From contig OW386285.2 in NCBI GenBank assembly GCA_936432065.2, forward strand, positions 45,005,920-45,069,919: a stretch of 64,000 nucleotides of DNA, in the 5' to 3' direction. The DNA comes from Rutpela maculata (lineage: Eukaryota > Arthropoda > Insecta > Coleoptera > Cerambycidae). The notes beneath the pieces are model-generated. The model ran no database searches, had not been told where the DNA came from, and saw only the letters and a list, made by a program, of their open reading frames with translations. This document shows positions 45,461 to 56,719 of this stretch, piece after piece (positions within the stretch are counted from its first letter, which is position 1; each line of letters starts with the position of its first letter). The translations under genes were made by a program, and so were the position numbers.

Positions 45461-46315
45461 ATAACTATTCCCCTGGTCCTGATGAGGTTCCCAAGTTCTT
45501 AATTAAAAAAGTTATAGGTGCTATTATAGATCCAGTTACATATCTAGTTAATCTATCCTTCATTACTGGCAGTTTCCTGAAAGATTTAAAAGTAGGTGAA
45601 GTCATACCTATTAACAAAAAATATGATACACAGAATATGGAGAATTATCGACCAGTCACGATTCCTTCCTGCTTTTCAAAAATTTTTGAATATTCATATC
45701 TTGCTCGACTTTTAAAGTTTACTGAAAAATGCAATATAATTTCGGAAAATCTGCATGGATTCCTTGAAAATACTGCCGTGTACTCCTTTTATAACAAATT
45801 AATAGAACAAGGCAGGCGAGTGCCCTGTTGGGATCTTTTGTGAACTCAGTAGGGCATTCGTCTGCGTCGAGTATGACAAGTTATTGTACAAATTATACTT
45901 ATAGGGTATACGAGGTGTAGAATATGACTGAATAGCCTCTTTTTTGAAAAATAGAAAGTAATATGTTGGTCTGACATACACTAATACCAAAGCCACCTCT
46001 AAAATTAACTCTGAGTGTAGACCGGTGAATACTGGTGTCCCTCAAGGGTCTGTATTGGTACTATTTATATTATACACGAATGACCTTGAGAACTGGACGC
46101 CAAACGCATTTTCAGTGCTATATGCCGACGACAAATCTTTGCTGGTCTCCGATATATCTGACGATTTATTGACATATAAATGTAATAATTTATATTACAT
46201 TTCATTACATAAAGTATCCATCAATACTTTTGGCGTGGTGATAATTCACTTTTTTTGAACAAAGATAAGACAACTGTTATAAGGTTTCATAACAGGTAAA
46301 AAGAATGTTCCAAAT
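45461..46315 (+). pseudogene. Jockey/CR1-like LINE reverse transcriptase fragment
   Basis: The translation starts YSPGPDEVPKFLIKK, then VGEVIPINKKYDTQNMENYR and PVTIPSCFSKIFEY, typical of the RT fingers. A stop at 45841 and a frameshift follow, with LSRAFVCVEYDKLLYKLYL. From 46025 comes NTGVPQGSVL and the catalytic VLYADDKSLLVS, then LNKDKTTVIRFHN near 46260-46300. The endonuclease part and the C-terminus are missing. It abuts the right end of the long-TIR transposon, which could have inserted in or next to it. Confidence 0.88.
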
Positions 46316-46479
46316 TAAATATTAAATAAACCTCTTCGCTTATCTTTTAATTTCTTTTCCACATCGATAAGTTGAACATCGATAATGTTGAACAATCCTT
46401 AGTAGAACCATGCAGCACCCGGTTCGAATTATTATTTTCCTTACTTTATTAAGTATAGTTGAAAAAATCATAATAGTGA

Positions 46480-46720
46480 TCGGGGTTCTGACGTTATGCG
46501 GGGTGAGACGAGTGAAATAGGCCGCCATAGGTCGGTAAGTAGATCTCCCGTCTTTATTCCACTTTTACATTAAGTGAGATTCTCTCTCACGCCATTCATC
46601 TGACGTAGCCTGTGGGCGTAAACTTATGAGTGTCGTGTTTACCCCAGGGTCGCAATTAGACCGGGTACCGCAGTTGAGCTTATACTGTCGGGGTGAAGAT
46701 ATATCTAATACCCGATAATT
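46480..46720. other. GC-rich stretch, possible LTR fragment
   Basis: The composition and the inverse phrase GTGGAATAAAGACGGG (a possible AATAAA signal on the minus strand) recall the end of an LTR. No second LTR or polyprotein is nearby. Low confidence. Confidence 0.25.
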
Positions 46721-47019
46721 ACTTTTATTTCTTTATTTGGTAATGTGTTTTTTAAAATAATTTTAGTAAGCTTTGTTACCAATTCATAGCAGTGCTTGGG
46801 GGAATATTGAAAGTGTAATATTATAAAAAGTAAATGAGCGAACAATATAGTTAAATCCGGCTCTGCGTTCTGCCCTCCTTGTCTCTCAGCAATACCGCTT
46901 AGATAGACGGTACGTTTATCACTATTTCGATTGAGGCAACTATACTTGACATTTTGCTTCAACAATCACCTGCACTCGGTACTCAAAGAATGAGACTGGC
47001 TAGATAAAACTTAAAAAAT

Positions 47020-48003
47020 CGCTGCCCAAGGAATCATTACTATTCACTACTTCCACATCCAGATTTTCCATCCAAGTCTCTCACAATGAAAAAATTTTGT
47101 ATGTGGAAAAAATTGTTTATGGAACTTTAATAATATAATATTTGAAATCGTCTACCCCAAAAACCCATAAATCCCATCCCCACATCGGTAGTGGTGTGGG
47201 GGTGGTGGTAGTGGGGGGTGGACGAAATAAAAAAATGTTTTGAGGTTTTTGGTTCTTGTACACACAGTAAATCACAATTTTTTTTCACCTCCCTTATTAA
47301 TGGGGTGGGGGTGGTAATGGAGGTGGCTAATGTCAAAAAAATTTTTGAGACCTTATAGCTTCTCCTGTATATACAGTGTCAGAAAATGTTTCATTTGGGT
47401 CGGCAATGAGAGCAAGCGAGAGCGAAGCAACTAGGCTATTATTTTTTATCGTATAACACATCCTACCCGTGCCACCTGCTTTCCCCACCACATGTACGTG
47501 GGCAGCTCTGTCTGCGGGAAATGTAAAGAGTTATTTGACTCGTTTTAAAAGTATAACGAGTTAAATAATTTTAGTTATTAAAGCACGTAATAATATTACC
47601 TATACTGAACAGAGCCAACTACATCCTTCCTTTGAATAAATGGTACTGAAATTTTTAATAGCAATGATGTACGTGTTTTCTTAATAGTGCGTCATTATTT
47701 GCTCCCTCTACTAGAGCACTGGTACACGCCTTTATTGCAGGCGGTCTGTCAAGCCGTTGAAACTGTGCCTGCACCCAAATCCAAAATCTTCCGATACTGT
47801 ATACTAAATGCCAATTTTATGGACTCTTACCTACTTGATTTATCTATTTACCCCAATTAAACCCCAACCCTTCAACGGAATAAAATGAAAATATAATTTA
47901 GTTCCAGATCACGTTAAAATACATGCGTGTACCAGATTTCAAGTCAATATCTTGAACGATTCAGAGTAATCGTGCGCACAAAAAAGTTACAGACCGAGAG
48001 ACA
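47020..48003 (-). mobile_element. Helentron-like (HINE-type) copy split by a MITE
   Basis: It starts GCTGCCCAAGGAATCA and ACTTCCACATCCAG, then GTGGTGGTAGTGG-type blocks. At 47373 a MITE interrupts. The element resumes at 47800 with ACTAAATGCCAATTTTATGG and runs to the GACCGAGAGACA tract at 48003, where the CACAGGCA-family fragment begins. The end with the hairpin is missing. Confidence 0.7.
47374..47799. mobile_element. 426-bp TA-flanked MITE nested in the Helentron-like copy
   Basis: The TIRs of about 28 bp read CAGTGTCAGAAAATGTTTCA and, inverted from the right, CAGTATCGGAAGATTTTGGA, both followed by TTTGGGT. The host text is rejoined across the insertion as CTGTATA/TACTAAATG, as in the uninterrupted copy at 53520-53545, giving a TA duplication. 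Confidence 0.8.
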
Positions 48004-48014
48004 CCGAGGCATGG

Positions 48015-48150
48015 TTGATGGGATGTTAATATGATGGCAGAGTACTGTTGGATATTGAAAAGGCTGTTAAGACGAAAGGAATAAAACGAAAAAGAAAACT
48101 ATTACGCAGATCATTTGAAGACAAAATAGTACGGTACCACAGAAAAGTCA
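48015..48150 (+). pseudogene. C-terminal end of the GERFHQDI-family protein
   Basis: The reading includes WDVNMMAEYCWILKRAVKTK and KRKRKLLRRSFEDKIVRYH, nearly the same as the end of the gene at 10482-10938. It is truncated at its 5' side by the junction with the Helentron-like copy. Confidence 0.8.
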
Positions 48151-48626
48151 TGTCCAGGTTGGTTCAAACTGACATCGGGATCGTATTCAGCGGTCAAAAA
48201 TACATCAAATACATGGTCTACTCATTTAAAATCTTTAGTTTATATTTTAAACCCTATTCTGGCCTGTTTTCACCTGTTTTTCGTGGTTAACAAAAAATCC
48301 TGACCTGATGGAGCAAAACTGACATCCGGATCGTGTTCAGCGGTCAAAAATACATGATCTACCTATTTAAAATCTTAATTTATATTTTAAACCCTATTCT
48401 GGCCTGTTTTCATTTGTTTTTTGTGGTTAACAAAAAATCCTGATCTAATAGAGCAAAACTGACATCGGGATCGTGTTCAGCGGTCAAAATTATATCGAAT
48501 ACATGGTCTACTTATTTAAAATTTTTAATTTATATTTTAAACCCTATGCTCGCCTGTTTTCACCTGACCTAATTTTGTAAAACTGACGGATCGTGTTCAG
48601 CGGTCAAAAATACATGGAAGTATATA

Positions 48627-48808
48627 CCGTGTGTGTAGTCGCGGGCTAGGCATGGGGAGTAAGAATTACAACATCGCGTGTGCCAGCTGGCTGAAATGAA
48701 ATAACAGAGCTGGGATGCTCCACCGACGGACGAATTTACGGCTGCCGGTGTTGTCAAATTTCTCGCGCTACGTGAATGTACATGCCTAATGGGAAATTAC
48801 ACGCACGG
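48627..48808. mobile_element. 182-bp GC-rich MITE flanked by TA
   Basis: Ends CCGTGTGTGTA and, inverted, CCGTGCGTGTA, with TA on both sides. The unit is absent from the equivalent position near 11450 in the related transposon, which confirms it as an insertion. Confidence 0.75.
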
Positions 48809-48860
48809 TATGTGAAACCTCAGAAAATTGACTTTTTTGTGTTATTAATTTTTTAGTCGT

Positions 48861-51330
48861 ATGGATTGAAGATATAGCAGTGTAAATGTTAAAAACACAC
48901 GATTTTTATAATCAATTAATTTCTCAAATTTTTTCGAAATAAGAAATATCTGTACCGCAAAAAAATATCGTAAATAGCCATTTCTTATATAGAATTGTTC
49001 ACTTTATAAGAACTATAGGCCTGGTCTGGTTCTACGCTGATTTTTTTTCTCGAGAACGGAGAGATTTTTATGGTCTGTTTCTCTCATGTCATGCGCTGTT
49101 TCCGCGCCTAACGGATTTATTCAAACTTTAATGTTGAATACCGTCCGTAAAAAAAAAATAAGAAAAAATGCTTTACACACTGTTTTTTGTATTAAGTAAA
49201 GACGCCTATTATCTAAATGTACCTGATTAGCAAGTTTCTTCGTGCTATTGTGTACTCTTTTTGTTCGCTCGCCATTTTTTAATTATAAAAATTATCAAAA
49301 ACCTGAAACATCGTCAAAAGTACCAAAGACCAAAATGAAATATTACTAATTAAGTTTTCAAATTGTTATTTTTTGTTTCTATAAAAGCATAAAAAACAAA
49401 TAAGTTATGATCGAAACAATGTGCACGTTTTAAAATAAAAATGTCATTTGGTTGTTCTAATTAGCCAGTAATTAAAAAGAAAATTCTTAAATACCGATTT
49501 TCGTTAACATACAGCAATTTTTTTCCGTTTAAAGTACTTGCTCTGAAAAAAAATCCATCAGCCATATTAGAGTATCCGAGCTGCCATTTTTTTTATTTTG
49601 ACTTCAGATTCGTAATTAATTACTCCAAAAATATTTATGCACTACGTTTCAAAAATAAATTGGCAATATTTTTTCAAATATTAAATTTTTCAGATTTGGG
49701 CTCAAAAGTAAGTGTCGAGAACATATAGAAACTGAAGAAGATACCGTTTACTACAAAAATCACCCATAAAAAAATTATAATTACATATGAAACTCTTTTT
49801 AAGTCTTGCATTTGCTTCGTCTTTAGATACCTATTCTATTGTATTATACTTTACCTCTCACTTTAACTTTTTGTTGATAGCAGATAAACATTGTTTGCAA
49901 CTTTTAAAAATAAATTTACTTTCATCTTATACGACAAAATAAGCTCTTAAAATTATACTCAAAATCTGGCACATTCACTTGGCACAAGCACTTCTGAAGT
50001 TCTTTGTTATTTCAACGTTGGAAAACACATTTATCAGAAAGAATATTTTAATTTCTGATTTTCTAACTTTTCTGAGTAATAAATATGAACTTGCAAGCAC
50101 AGGCTTATTTGACATAAAGTTTTTCAGCAGTGATCAAAACAAAGTAATAATTTCATTAAAGTTGGACTGCCATATCCCAGTGCTGAGAATTACTATATTC
50201 GTAGCCGGTTGCTACTGAATGAGAGACACCGAATTATCCTCTGTAGAATATGGGTTTGGATTTGCGGAAGGACTAAAGTTGTTTCAAAGTTCAAGGTCAT
50301 CATGTTTTCAAGCCTTCATTAATTTTTTTAATTAATTTTTTATTCCAAACTGATGAAATCCACAATCAACATAAAAATATGATATTTATTTTGTCAGGAA
50401 AGTAAACAAAAACAAATATAAGAGAAAACATATGATTTTTTTAGCAGTAAACAACAAAACAACTTATAATCTAAAATACAAAAATAAATATTTATTTTGT
50501 AATAAAAAACACTTAAAAAATGACTTTAAAAGAAAATAAACTAATCAACAATACTCTTATAAACTTCTGTTCGGCTAACTGGTCTATAACGTCATCAACC
50601 GATAGCACGTTTATAGTGGAGTAGAATAAACTTCAAAAGCCTCTCCGTTCTCGAGGAAACAAAATTCAGCCTAGAACTAGATCAGACCTGATACGTTATT
50701 AAGTGAACAATTATACATAAGAAAAAGAAATCAGATCGAAAAATTAATTAGATTTGATGATATGACGATATAAAGTTTAAAGAAACGCGATTTTTATTAA
50801 GTGAACAATTATACATAAGAAAAGAAATTAGGTCGAAAAATTAATTAAATCTGATGATATGACGATATAAAAAAAAACGCGATTTTTATGAGCAATCAAT
50901 TTCTGATGTTTCTTGAAATAAAGAAGTCGTGTACCACAAAAAATATTGTAAAAGCCCATTACAGAACCCAAATACTCTACAAAAACCCACAAGATCTCAT
51001 CTGATTCTACGCCGAAAAAAAAAAACGACGCAATCTTGCATATTATTAGATCTGTGTATCTGTGTATCCGTGTATATTGCTAAAAGTCCTAAAAATTGAG
51101 TCTCTCTCCTTCGCTAGTGAGTTTCTAAGATATTTGTTTACCCTTTCAGTGTTCATAGCGACCTGGAAAACTTGGAAGTCAGGGAATTTGAAGTTACCTA
51201 AAAATGTCAGAGAAAAGTCGGGAAATTTGGAAGATTTATTGAAAAGTCAGGGAATTTAAAAAAAAATTGATTGTGTCGATTATTTAGTGACGCAGCAGTG
51301 CCCCCCCCCCCCCCTTCTCCTCTCACCCAT
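48861..51330. other. AT-rich stretch with duplicated segments, no gene
   Basis: 48895-49060 resembles 50870-51030 in direct orientation (CGATTTTTAT...GTACC.CAAAAAA..AT), while 49000-49070 resembles the inverse of 50630-50720 (TCTCCGTTCTCGAG). A tandem duplication of about 97 bp lies at 50697-50890 (AAGTGAACAATTATACATAA twice). A run of 14 C bases is at 51301-51314. No gene was recognised. Confidence 0.45.
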
Positions 51331-52164
51331 AAATTACACAGGCACACACACAAAAAAAAATTTCGAGTGCTAAAAGGCAGACCTACGTATTCCCATGCAT
51401 TTCGACCCGCTGAACATCAATCCGATGTCCGTTTTGCCGGATTGGCTCTTGTATTTTTCCTAATCCCAAAAAATACCCTAAGACTGCCTAAAAAACTTTA
51501 AAAAGTAAATAAAAAGCTTAAATGAGCTGACCACCATTTCCATACGTATTTTGGAACGCTAAGACCGAATCTGAGGTCAGAATTGGCCGATCAGTTAGAA
51601 ATTTTGACATAACCTCAAAAAACACCTAAAAAATGCCCGAAAAATCCCAAACAAGTAAATAAAAAACTTACATAAAATGGTCACTATATCTATACGTAAC
51701 CTGGAGCACTAAAACCTAATCCAAGGTCAGAATTTATGCACGACGATCGAATATCTTGTAAAATCCATATTTAGGATGAAAACGTACCCAAAAATGACTG
51801 AATCATAGCCCGAAATTGACTTTGCTCTACACAATATCTGAACATATAATTTCTGATGTATTTTCACGATCTGAACACAATACCGTAGTCAGAATTAAAG
51901 CGCAATCTGCAAATTTTATAGAGAAATATCATTTCAACCCTAGTAAGCGGAGATAGGTAACTTTTAAATTTTCAAGTATCTAATGGAAAATATTACTGAA
52001 CAGTGACATTTTTAGGAAAAAATTTTTGGACAAAATTTGCTCTGTTGAGAGAGAAATATCGTTTGGTCTTAACATTTACCTACACCATCCCTTGATGATT
52101 TTTTACTTTTTTTCTTAGAGCTGTTTAGAATTGTATAGTTTTCTTTATTCTGTTTGATTGTCAT

Positions 52165-52437
52165 ATGCCATTTGTTTCTTTTCCTATTTTTGCGACTAGG
52201 ACACCTCCACGTGGTGACGGCGGGCAACGATTTATTTCGGCTAAGTTCCTAGGTAAGAAAAATCCCGTCATGGCAAAAGTAGAGAAAGAGTTTACGATCC
52301 AGGGGAGGGAAACCCTAGTATTGGCGGTCAGGTTGGGAAAACGGGACCTCGGGCGTCATCATCATGCAACCGCAGCTTTAATGAAGTGGAAAACTTGGCT
52401 TCCTATGAGTACAGAAATTTGCACATCTATGTAAATA
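52165..52437 (+). other. GC-rich unassigned ORF of 90 codons
   Basis: The frame reads TRTPPRGDGGQRFISAKFLG, then MAKVEKEFTIQGRETLVLAV, with a balanced composition unlike its surroundings. It lies inside the 51-55 kb transposon, where the missing part of the transposon gene would be, but on the other strand. A possible acceptor (GCGACTAG at about 52199) and donor (CTAGGTAAG at about 52250) are present. No family was recognised. Confidence 0.3.
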
Positions 52438-52544
52438 ATGCGAATTCCTTCTGTTTTGTTTGTAGTAAATTAGAGGTTCCGAAAAATCGAAAAAAAAAAA
52501 AATCAGCGATACAATAAAAAATATTTATCGAAAATCTGTATGTG

Positions 52545-52861
52545 ATAGGTTTCAGTATATTCATCAACCTTTCTTCATTATGACAATATAAGAGCGAGTG
52601 TTCTTTTCCTTATGTAAAATATTTTCTAAAGTCTCTTTTTCTGTATGAGCTAGAACGAACATCACTTGATAATAAATTGTCTTTTTCCATAATCGCCGCT
52701 AAATATTTTTCCCTACCATTACATAGACCAAGATTTCTAATAACATTATTAAGTTTATCATTTCACCAAATATTAGGAGTTTTAGTTCTTATCGAACACT
52801 CACATTCACTATCTTCATATTCACTGTCATCTTCTTGGCTTTCGGAAAAATCAGTTTCCAT
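52545..52861 (-). pseudogene. N-terminal fragment of the GERFHQDI-family transposon protein
   Basis: On the minus strand the frame reads METDFSESQEDDSEYEDSEC, a stop, then NDKLNNVIRNLGLCNGREKY and YRKRDFRKYF, another stop, and EHSLLYCHNEERLMN. From memory the same family has acidic N-terminal text followed by a RDLNL-type block and a LVYC.N..GLM motif, so this fits its N-terminal third. The frame continues upstream beyond a hAT MITE: at about 53150-53190 it reads FSNTNVSGINAKKGL, joined in frame if the MITE is set aside. Two stops and loss of the rest inactivate it. Confidence 0.65.
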
Positions 52862-52865
52862 TAAC

Positions 52866-53144
52866 CAGGCGCGGATTTATGGGGGGGGGGGGTAACGGGG
52901 TAATTACCCCCCCCCCAAGATTCTGTAAATCATCAACTTTTGTTTTAAAATGTTATGATTTTTGTTAATTTTGGGAAGAAAAAAATTTTAATAGGGTAAT
53001 TACCCCCCCCCCAAGAAACTTTCATTTTAAAATTTAATTTTTTTAGGATGAAATTTTTTTTTCGGATTTCTCCCCCCCGCTCATCAAAAAATTTTGGGTT
53101 TAGTGTTACCCCCCCCCCAAGCTCAAGGTCCAGATCCGCCCTTG
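52866..53144. mobile_element. hAT-type MITE with 8-bp target duplication and G/C homopolymers
   Basis: The left end CAGGCGCGGATTTATGG leads into a G run; the right end ends CCAGATCCGCCCTTG after a C run. CCATTAAC flanks both sides (52858-52865 and 53145-53152). The CAGG.GCGGAT end followed by poly-G is a common arthropod hAT MITE design. It interrupts the transposon gene at 52861. Confidence 0.9.
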
Positions 53145-53197
53145 CCATTAACCCTTTTTTAGCATTAATTCCAGAAACATTTGTATTGCTAAAAACT

Positions 53198-53874
53198 GCT
53201 GCCCAAGGAATCACTACTTCCACATCCAGATTTTCTATCCAAGTCACTCACAACGAAAAAAAATTGTATGTGGAACTTTAATAATATAATATTTGAAACC
53301 CTCTACCACAAAAACCCATAAAACGATACCCCACATCGGTAGTGGGGTGGGGGTGGCGATAAGGGAAGGTTGGTAGTGGGGGTGGATGAAGTAAAAAAAT
53401 ATTTTGAGGTTTCTGGTTCTTGTACACATAATAAATCACAATTTTTTTTCATCCCCTTTAATAATGGGTGGGGGGGTAATGGAGGTGGCTAATACCAAAT
53501 TTATTTTTGAGACCTTAGCTTCTCTTGTATATACTAAATACCAATTTTATGGACTATTACCTGCTTGATTTACCCATTTACCCCAAATTTACCCCAATTT
53601 ACTCCCCAACCCTTCGACGGAACAAGATGAAAATAATCTAGTTCTAGATCTCGTTAAAGTACATATGTGTACCAAATTTCAAGTCAATACCTCAAACGGT
53701 TCCAGAGTAAACGTGCGCACAAAAAAAAAGTTACAGACCGACAGACAGACAAAAATTTTTTTTCGCTCAAACTTAAAATCTCGACGTTTCATGACATTCT
53801 ATGCCTATTTGAACAATAAAATTTTTAATCATTTTTTTGTCGTTACTATCCTTCCACTGGATGTGGAAGTAAAA
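53198..53874 (-). mobile_element. Helentron-like (HINE-type) element, near full-length copy
   Basis: It starts GCTGCCCAAGGAATCACT then ACTTCCACATCCAG. It continues with GTGGGGGTGG-type blocks, CAAGTCAATACCTCAAACGG, GTTACAGACCGACAGACAGA and GTCGTTACTATCC. It ends with the hairpin of CTTCCACTGGATGTGGAAGT and TAAAA. It is nested in the 51-55 kb transposon. Confidence 0.75.
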
Positions 53875-54119
53875 TAACATTCTTCACGGATTCCAGTCTC
53901 CTTCCATATTGTTGGATTTTTATATTTTACTTTTTAACGTTCTTTCCATTTGTTCAACATCTTATAACATATGATGCAAGGTACCATGGAAAACCTTTAT
54001 CCACTATTTCCATACTATAACATTTTAGATAAATATTTTTTTATTTTATCGTTGATTTTTTTTTCGATATTTCGGAACATCGAATTTACTAAAAACAAGG
54101 CAAAAATTTTACACAAATA

Positions 54120-54255
54120 ACGTTAAACCAAGAACTCTAAATCTAACAAAACTTAAGGCATGAACTTTGCACCAAGAACTCTAAATGTAACATATTCTAA
54201 GACATGAACTTGACACAAAGAACTCTATAGCAAGAACTCTAAACCTTAATAGTTC
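54120..54255. repeat. Imperfect 44-bp tandem repeat
   Basis: ACCAAGAACTCTAAATCTAA, ACCAAGAACTCTAAATGTAA and ACAAAGAACTCTATAGCAAG head successive units containing a CATGAACTT phrase. Inverse forms (TTTAAAGTTCTTGGT) recur near 54550 and 27250. Confidence 0.7.
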
Positions 54256-54889
54256 ATGCCTTAGGAACTTAACAGTCTTGTCTTAATTTATAATAGGTTT
54301 AAGTTTTTGGTTTCAAGTTCTTCTCTCAGGTTATGTTGGGTTAAAAATTCTTAGTTTGAAGTTTGCAAGTATTCGAGACCAAAAAATCGTACTGTAGGGC
54401 TTGCGGTGCATATCAAATTTTTCATCATACCCATGAATCATTAAACTAGAAATAGACTTGAGAAAACTAGTGGAAAACTATAATTATTTGAGTCAGGTTT
54501 CATATTTGCTAAGCAAATAGTAAAGATAGCGATTTAGGTTATGTTAGTTTTAAAGTTCTTGGTTTAAGCTTTTAATTTATTTGTTTTGGATTTTTTGGCA
54601 TTTTTAGGTGTTTTTTGAGGTTATGTCAAAATTCCTAACTGATCGGCTAATTCTGACGTCATATTCAGTTTCAGCGCTCCAAATTACGTATAGATATAGT
54701 GATCAGCACTTTTTATTTACTTGTTTGGGATTTTTAGGGCATTTTATGGTGTTTTTTGAGGTTAGCAAAAATGCAAGAGCCAATCCGGCAAAACAGACAC
54801 CGGATTCGTGTTCAGCAAGTCGAAATGCATGGGAATACAGGTCTGCCTTCTAGCACTCGACATTTTTTTTTGTGCCTGTGCTATTAGAC

Positions 54890-55838
54890 TTGGAAAAAAC
54901 CTCCCAATAGTCTTGGAAAACCTGGAAAAGTCAGGGAATTTAAGTTTGAAAAATTGCTATGAACCCTCCGTGCTATATCTCGAAAACGGTTAATCATACG
55001 GAAAAAAAATGCATATAACCAAACTTGTAGAGAATTTTATGCTCTACAAGTTGTAATAACATCTAACGACATGCGACGCATAGGACGCAAAAAACCGTTT
55101 TCATGACCTTTGACGTTCGATATCTTGAGAAGCGGACATGAGATCTTATGAGACCTTTCACTCCATCTTTAAAACGTCAAAACAAAAGTCTATGCAAATT
55201 TTCAGCTGTCCAACTTTCATTTCGAGGTTCAGCCTTTATTTCGTTTTATTTGCCTGCATTAGAACCAATTAAAATAACATTCATGTGAATTCGTTAAGGA
55301 TTGCAACCTGCTGCGTGTTTCCGTACGTAGTACGTATGTACATACATACAGATCAACTGTCGCAGACTGTCAATTTTCAATAGCAATTTTAGAATTTAAT
55401 AGAAGTTCAAGTCAATCTAAAAATTGTACCGTTTTGTATAATAGCATCTTATCTTTTCAAAAAGTTATAATTGAAACCGATTCCTTACAGAATTAACTAA
55501 GTAAATACTGGCTCACTGAGCGAAAATAGAGCACACACCTCGGCACACACCCAATGGGGTGTGCAAAAGTCTGATAGTTTTACGAAGTTACTATTTTAAA
55601 TTTTTTGTACAAGTACAGAAAAAATATAGTAAACAAACAAAACCAAATATATTATTATTTCCATGATTTTTGCCTTTACAATTAATTAGTTATTTATATT
55701 TAAAAAATTGGGCGATTGTACCTCGACCTACTTTTGTATACGAAACAATATAATTTATATAAAATTAGACTCCTTGCTTCTGTATTGACGATATCGAATG
55801 AATTTTTGATGTAATGATGATTAGTTGTCTTTGGCGAA
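54890..55838. other. AT-rich stretch without a recognisable gene
   Basis: It contains ACAAGTTGTAATAACATC-type text near 55040, similar in style to 58030-58110 and 61560-61830, perhaps old transposon TIR fragments. No gene was recognised. Confidence 0.35.
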
Positions 55839-56053
55839 ATGCCGGGGAGCCCCAGTGGCTCGTACCGCTCCCTTACCGGTTCGAGCGACGTCTATCGCTC
55901 CACCACAGTGTCGGGGGGGCCTACTGCCACAGGACTACTGGATGGTGTGAAGAAAGCGTTTTCTTTTATGTCAGGGGCCACCGTCAACAGGGATGAACGC
56001 CTACTTGACAGAACGGCCCCCCGCCCGGCCGGTCCCAACGTTACTCCTTCCAG
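55839..56053 (+). CDS. Putative first coding exon of an unrecognised host gene
   Basis: This 215-nt stretch is strikingly GC-rich in AT-rich DNA and stays open. An ATG at 55839 in the context GCGAAATGC starts MPGSPSGSYRSLTGSSDVYR. It continues with TTVSGGPTATGLLDGVKKAF, then VNRDERLLDRTAPRPAGPN. It ends at CCTTCCAG|GTACAG, a good splice donor, at 56053 (phase 2). Residue content (Ser, Gly, Pro, Thr) suggests a disordered N-terminus. No family was recognised. It could instead be an internal exon preceded by the acceptor TGATGATTAG near 55823. No second exon was identified in the window. Confidence 0.4.
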
Positions 56054-56436
56054 GTACAGTATCTTTGCAAGTTTTGCTTTTTTCTAATATGTGTAAGTTG
56101 GTTCCCAAAAAAAATTAAGAGGAGAATGTTTGTTTAATAAGTAATAGACGCGCAGTGCATTGTATCTTAACAGTAAGTGACCGAAAATGATTGTTTGGAA
56201 AAATAGTGTACTGGTCTATAAACACTATGTCTGCAGTCACTACTAATTTGAAGTTGTTTAATATTGCTTATATCTGCGTGTTTTATTATCACAGCTCAAC
56301 AGCTACTTAACTAAAAGCTTTAGAGCCGTTTAACACGGTTTAACGATCATGCTTGGAATAGTACAGTCAATCATTTTTGATCAGGACGTAGTATTTATTT
56401 TTTCATTAATATAAATGAGGCATTTTAGGGAGAGAT

Positions 56437-56658
56437 GGGTAGAGGAAACTTTCCATTTGAAAGTTTCCGGGGCGAAATTTTGATAAAAATGAAAGTTTTC
56501 AATAAAATAGAGGAGTATTTGAAAGTTTCCAAAATTTCGGGAAAGTTTCCTTTGGGAACTTTCGGAATATTCAAATATTTTATTAAAAACTTCCATTTTT
56601 ATCAAAATTTCGATCTGGAAACTTTCATATGGAAAGCGTCCTTTACCCATCTGCGATT
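56437..56658. mobile_element. Short inverted-repeat MITE, arms about 97 bp
   Basis: The arms share GATGGGTA, GGAAACTTTCC-type text, GAAATTTTGATAAAAATG and TTAATAAAATA. Inside, AAAGTTTCC motifs repeat in both orientations. No target duplication was settled. Confidence 0.75.
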
Positions 56659-56719
56659 TTTATCAAAACTTCGTTCCAGAAATTCCCGAAAATTTCCTGG
56701 AAACGTTTATCGGATTTAG

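Larger units (their letters stand above)
48015..48860 (+). mobile_element. Truncated CACAGGCA-family transposon: gene end and right tandem array
   Basis: After the gene end come about four units of 140-150 bp (starting near 48148, 48299, 48438 and 48564) with GACATCGGGATCGTGTTCAG, then GTGAAACCTCAGAAAATTGA and CTTTTTTGTG as at the right end of 10147-11498. The terminal CAGGCA is not preserved. A small MITE is inserted at 48627-48808. Confidence 0.75.
51337..54880 (-). mobile_element. CACAGGCA-family TIR transposon, 3.5 kb, with subterminal tandem repeats
   Basis: The left end CACAGGCAC, an A-rich run and TCGAGTGCTAAAAGGCAGAC is matched inverted at the right end (TCGAGTGCTAGAAGGCAGAC, CACAGGCAC). 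About four units of about 155 bp follow on the left (51384, 51541, 51700 and 51845) and about two inverted units on the right (54600-54850). Units contain CCGCTGAACATCAATCCGAT or diverged versions. The gene fragment lies on the minus strand, so the four-unit side is again at its 3' end. A hAT MITE and a Helentron-like copy are nested within. Confidence 0.75.
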
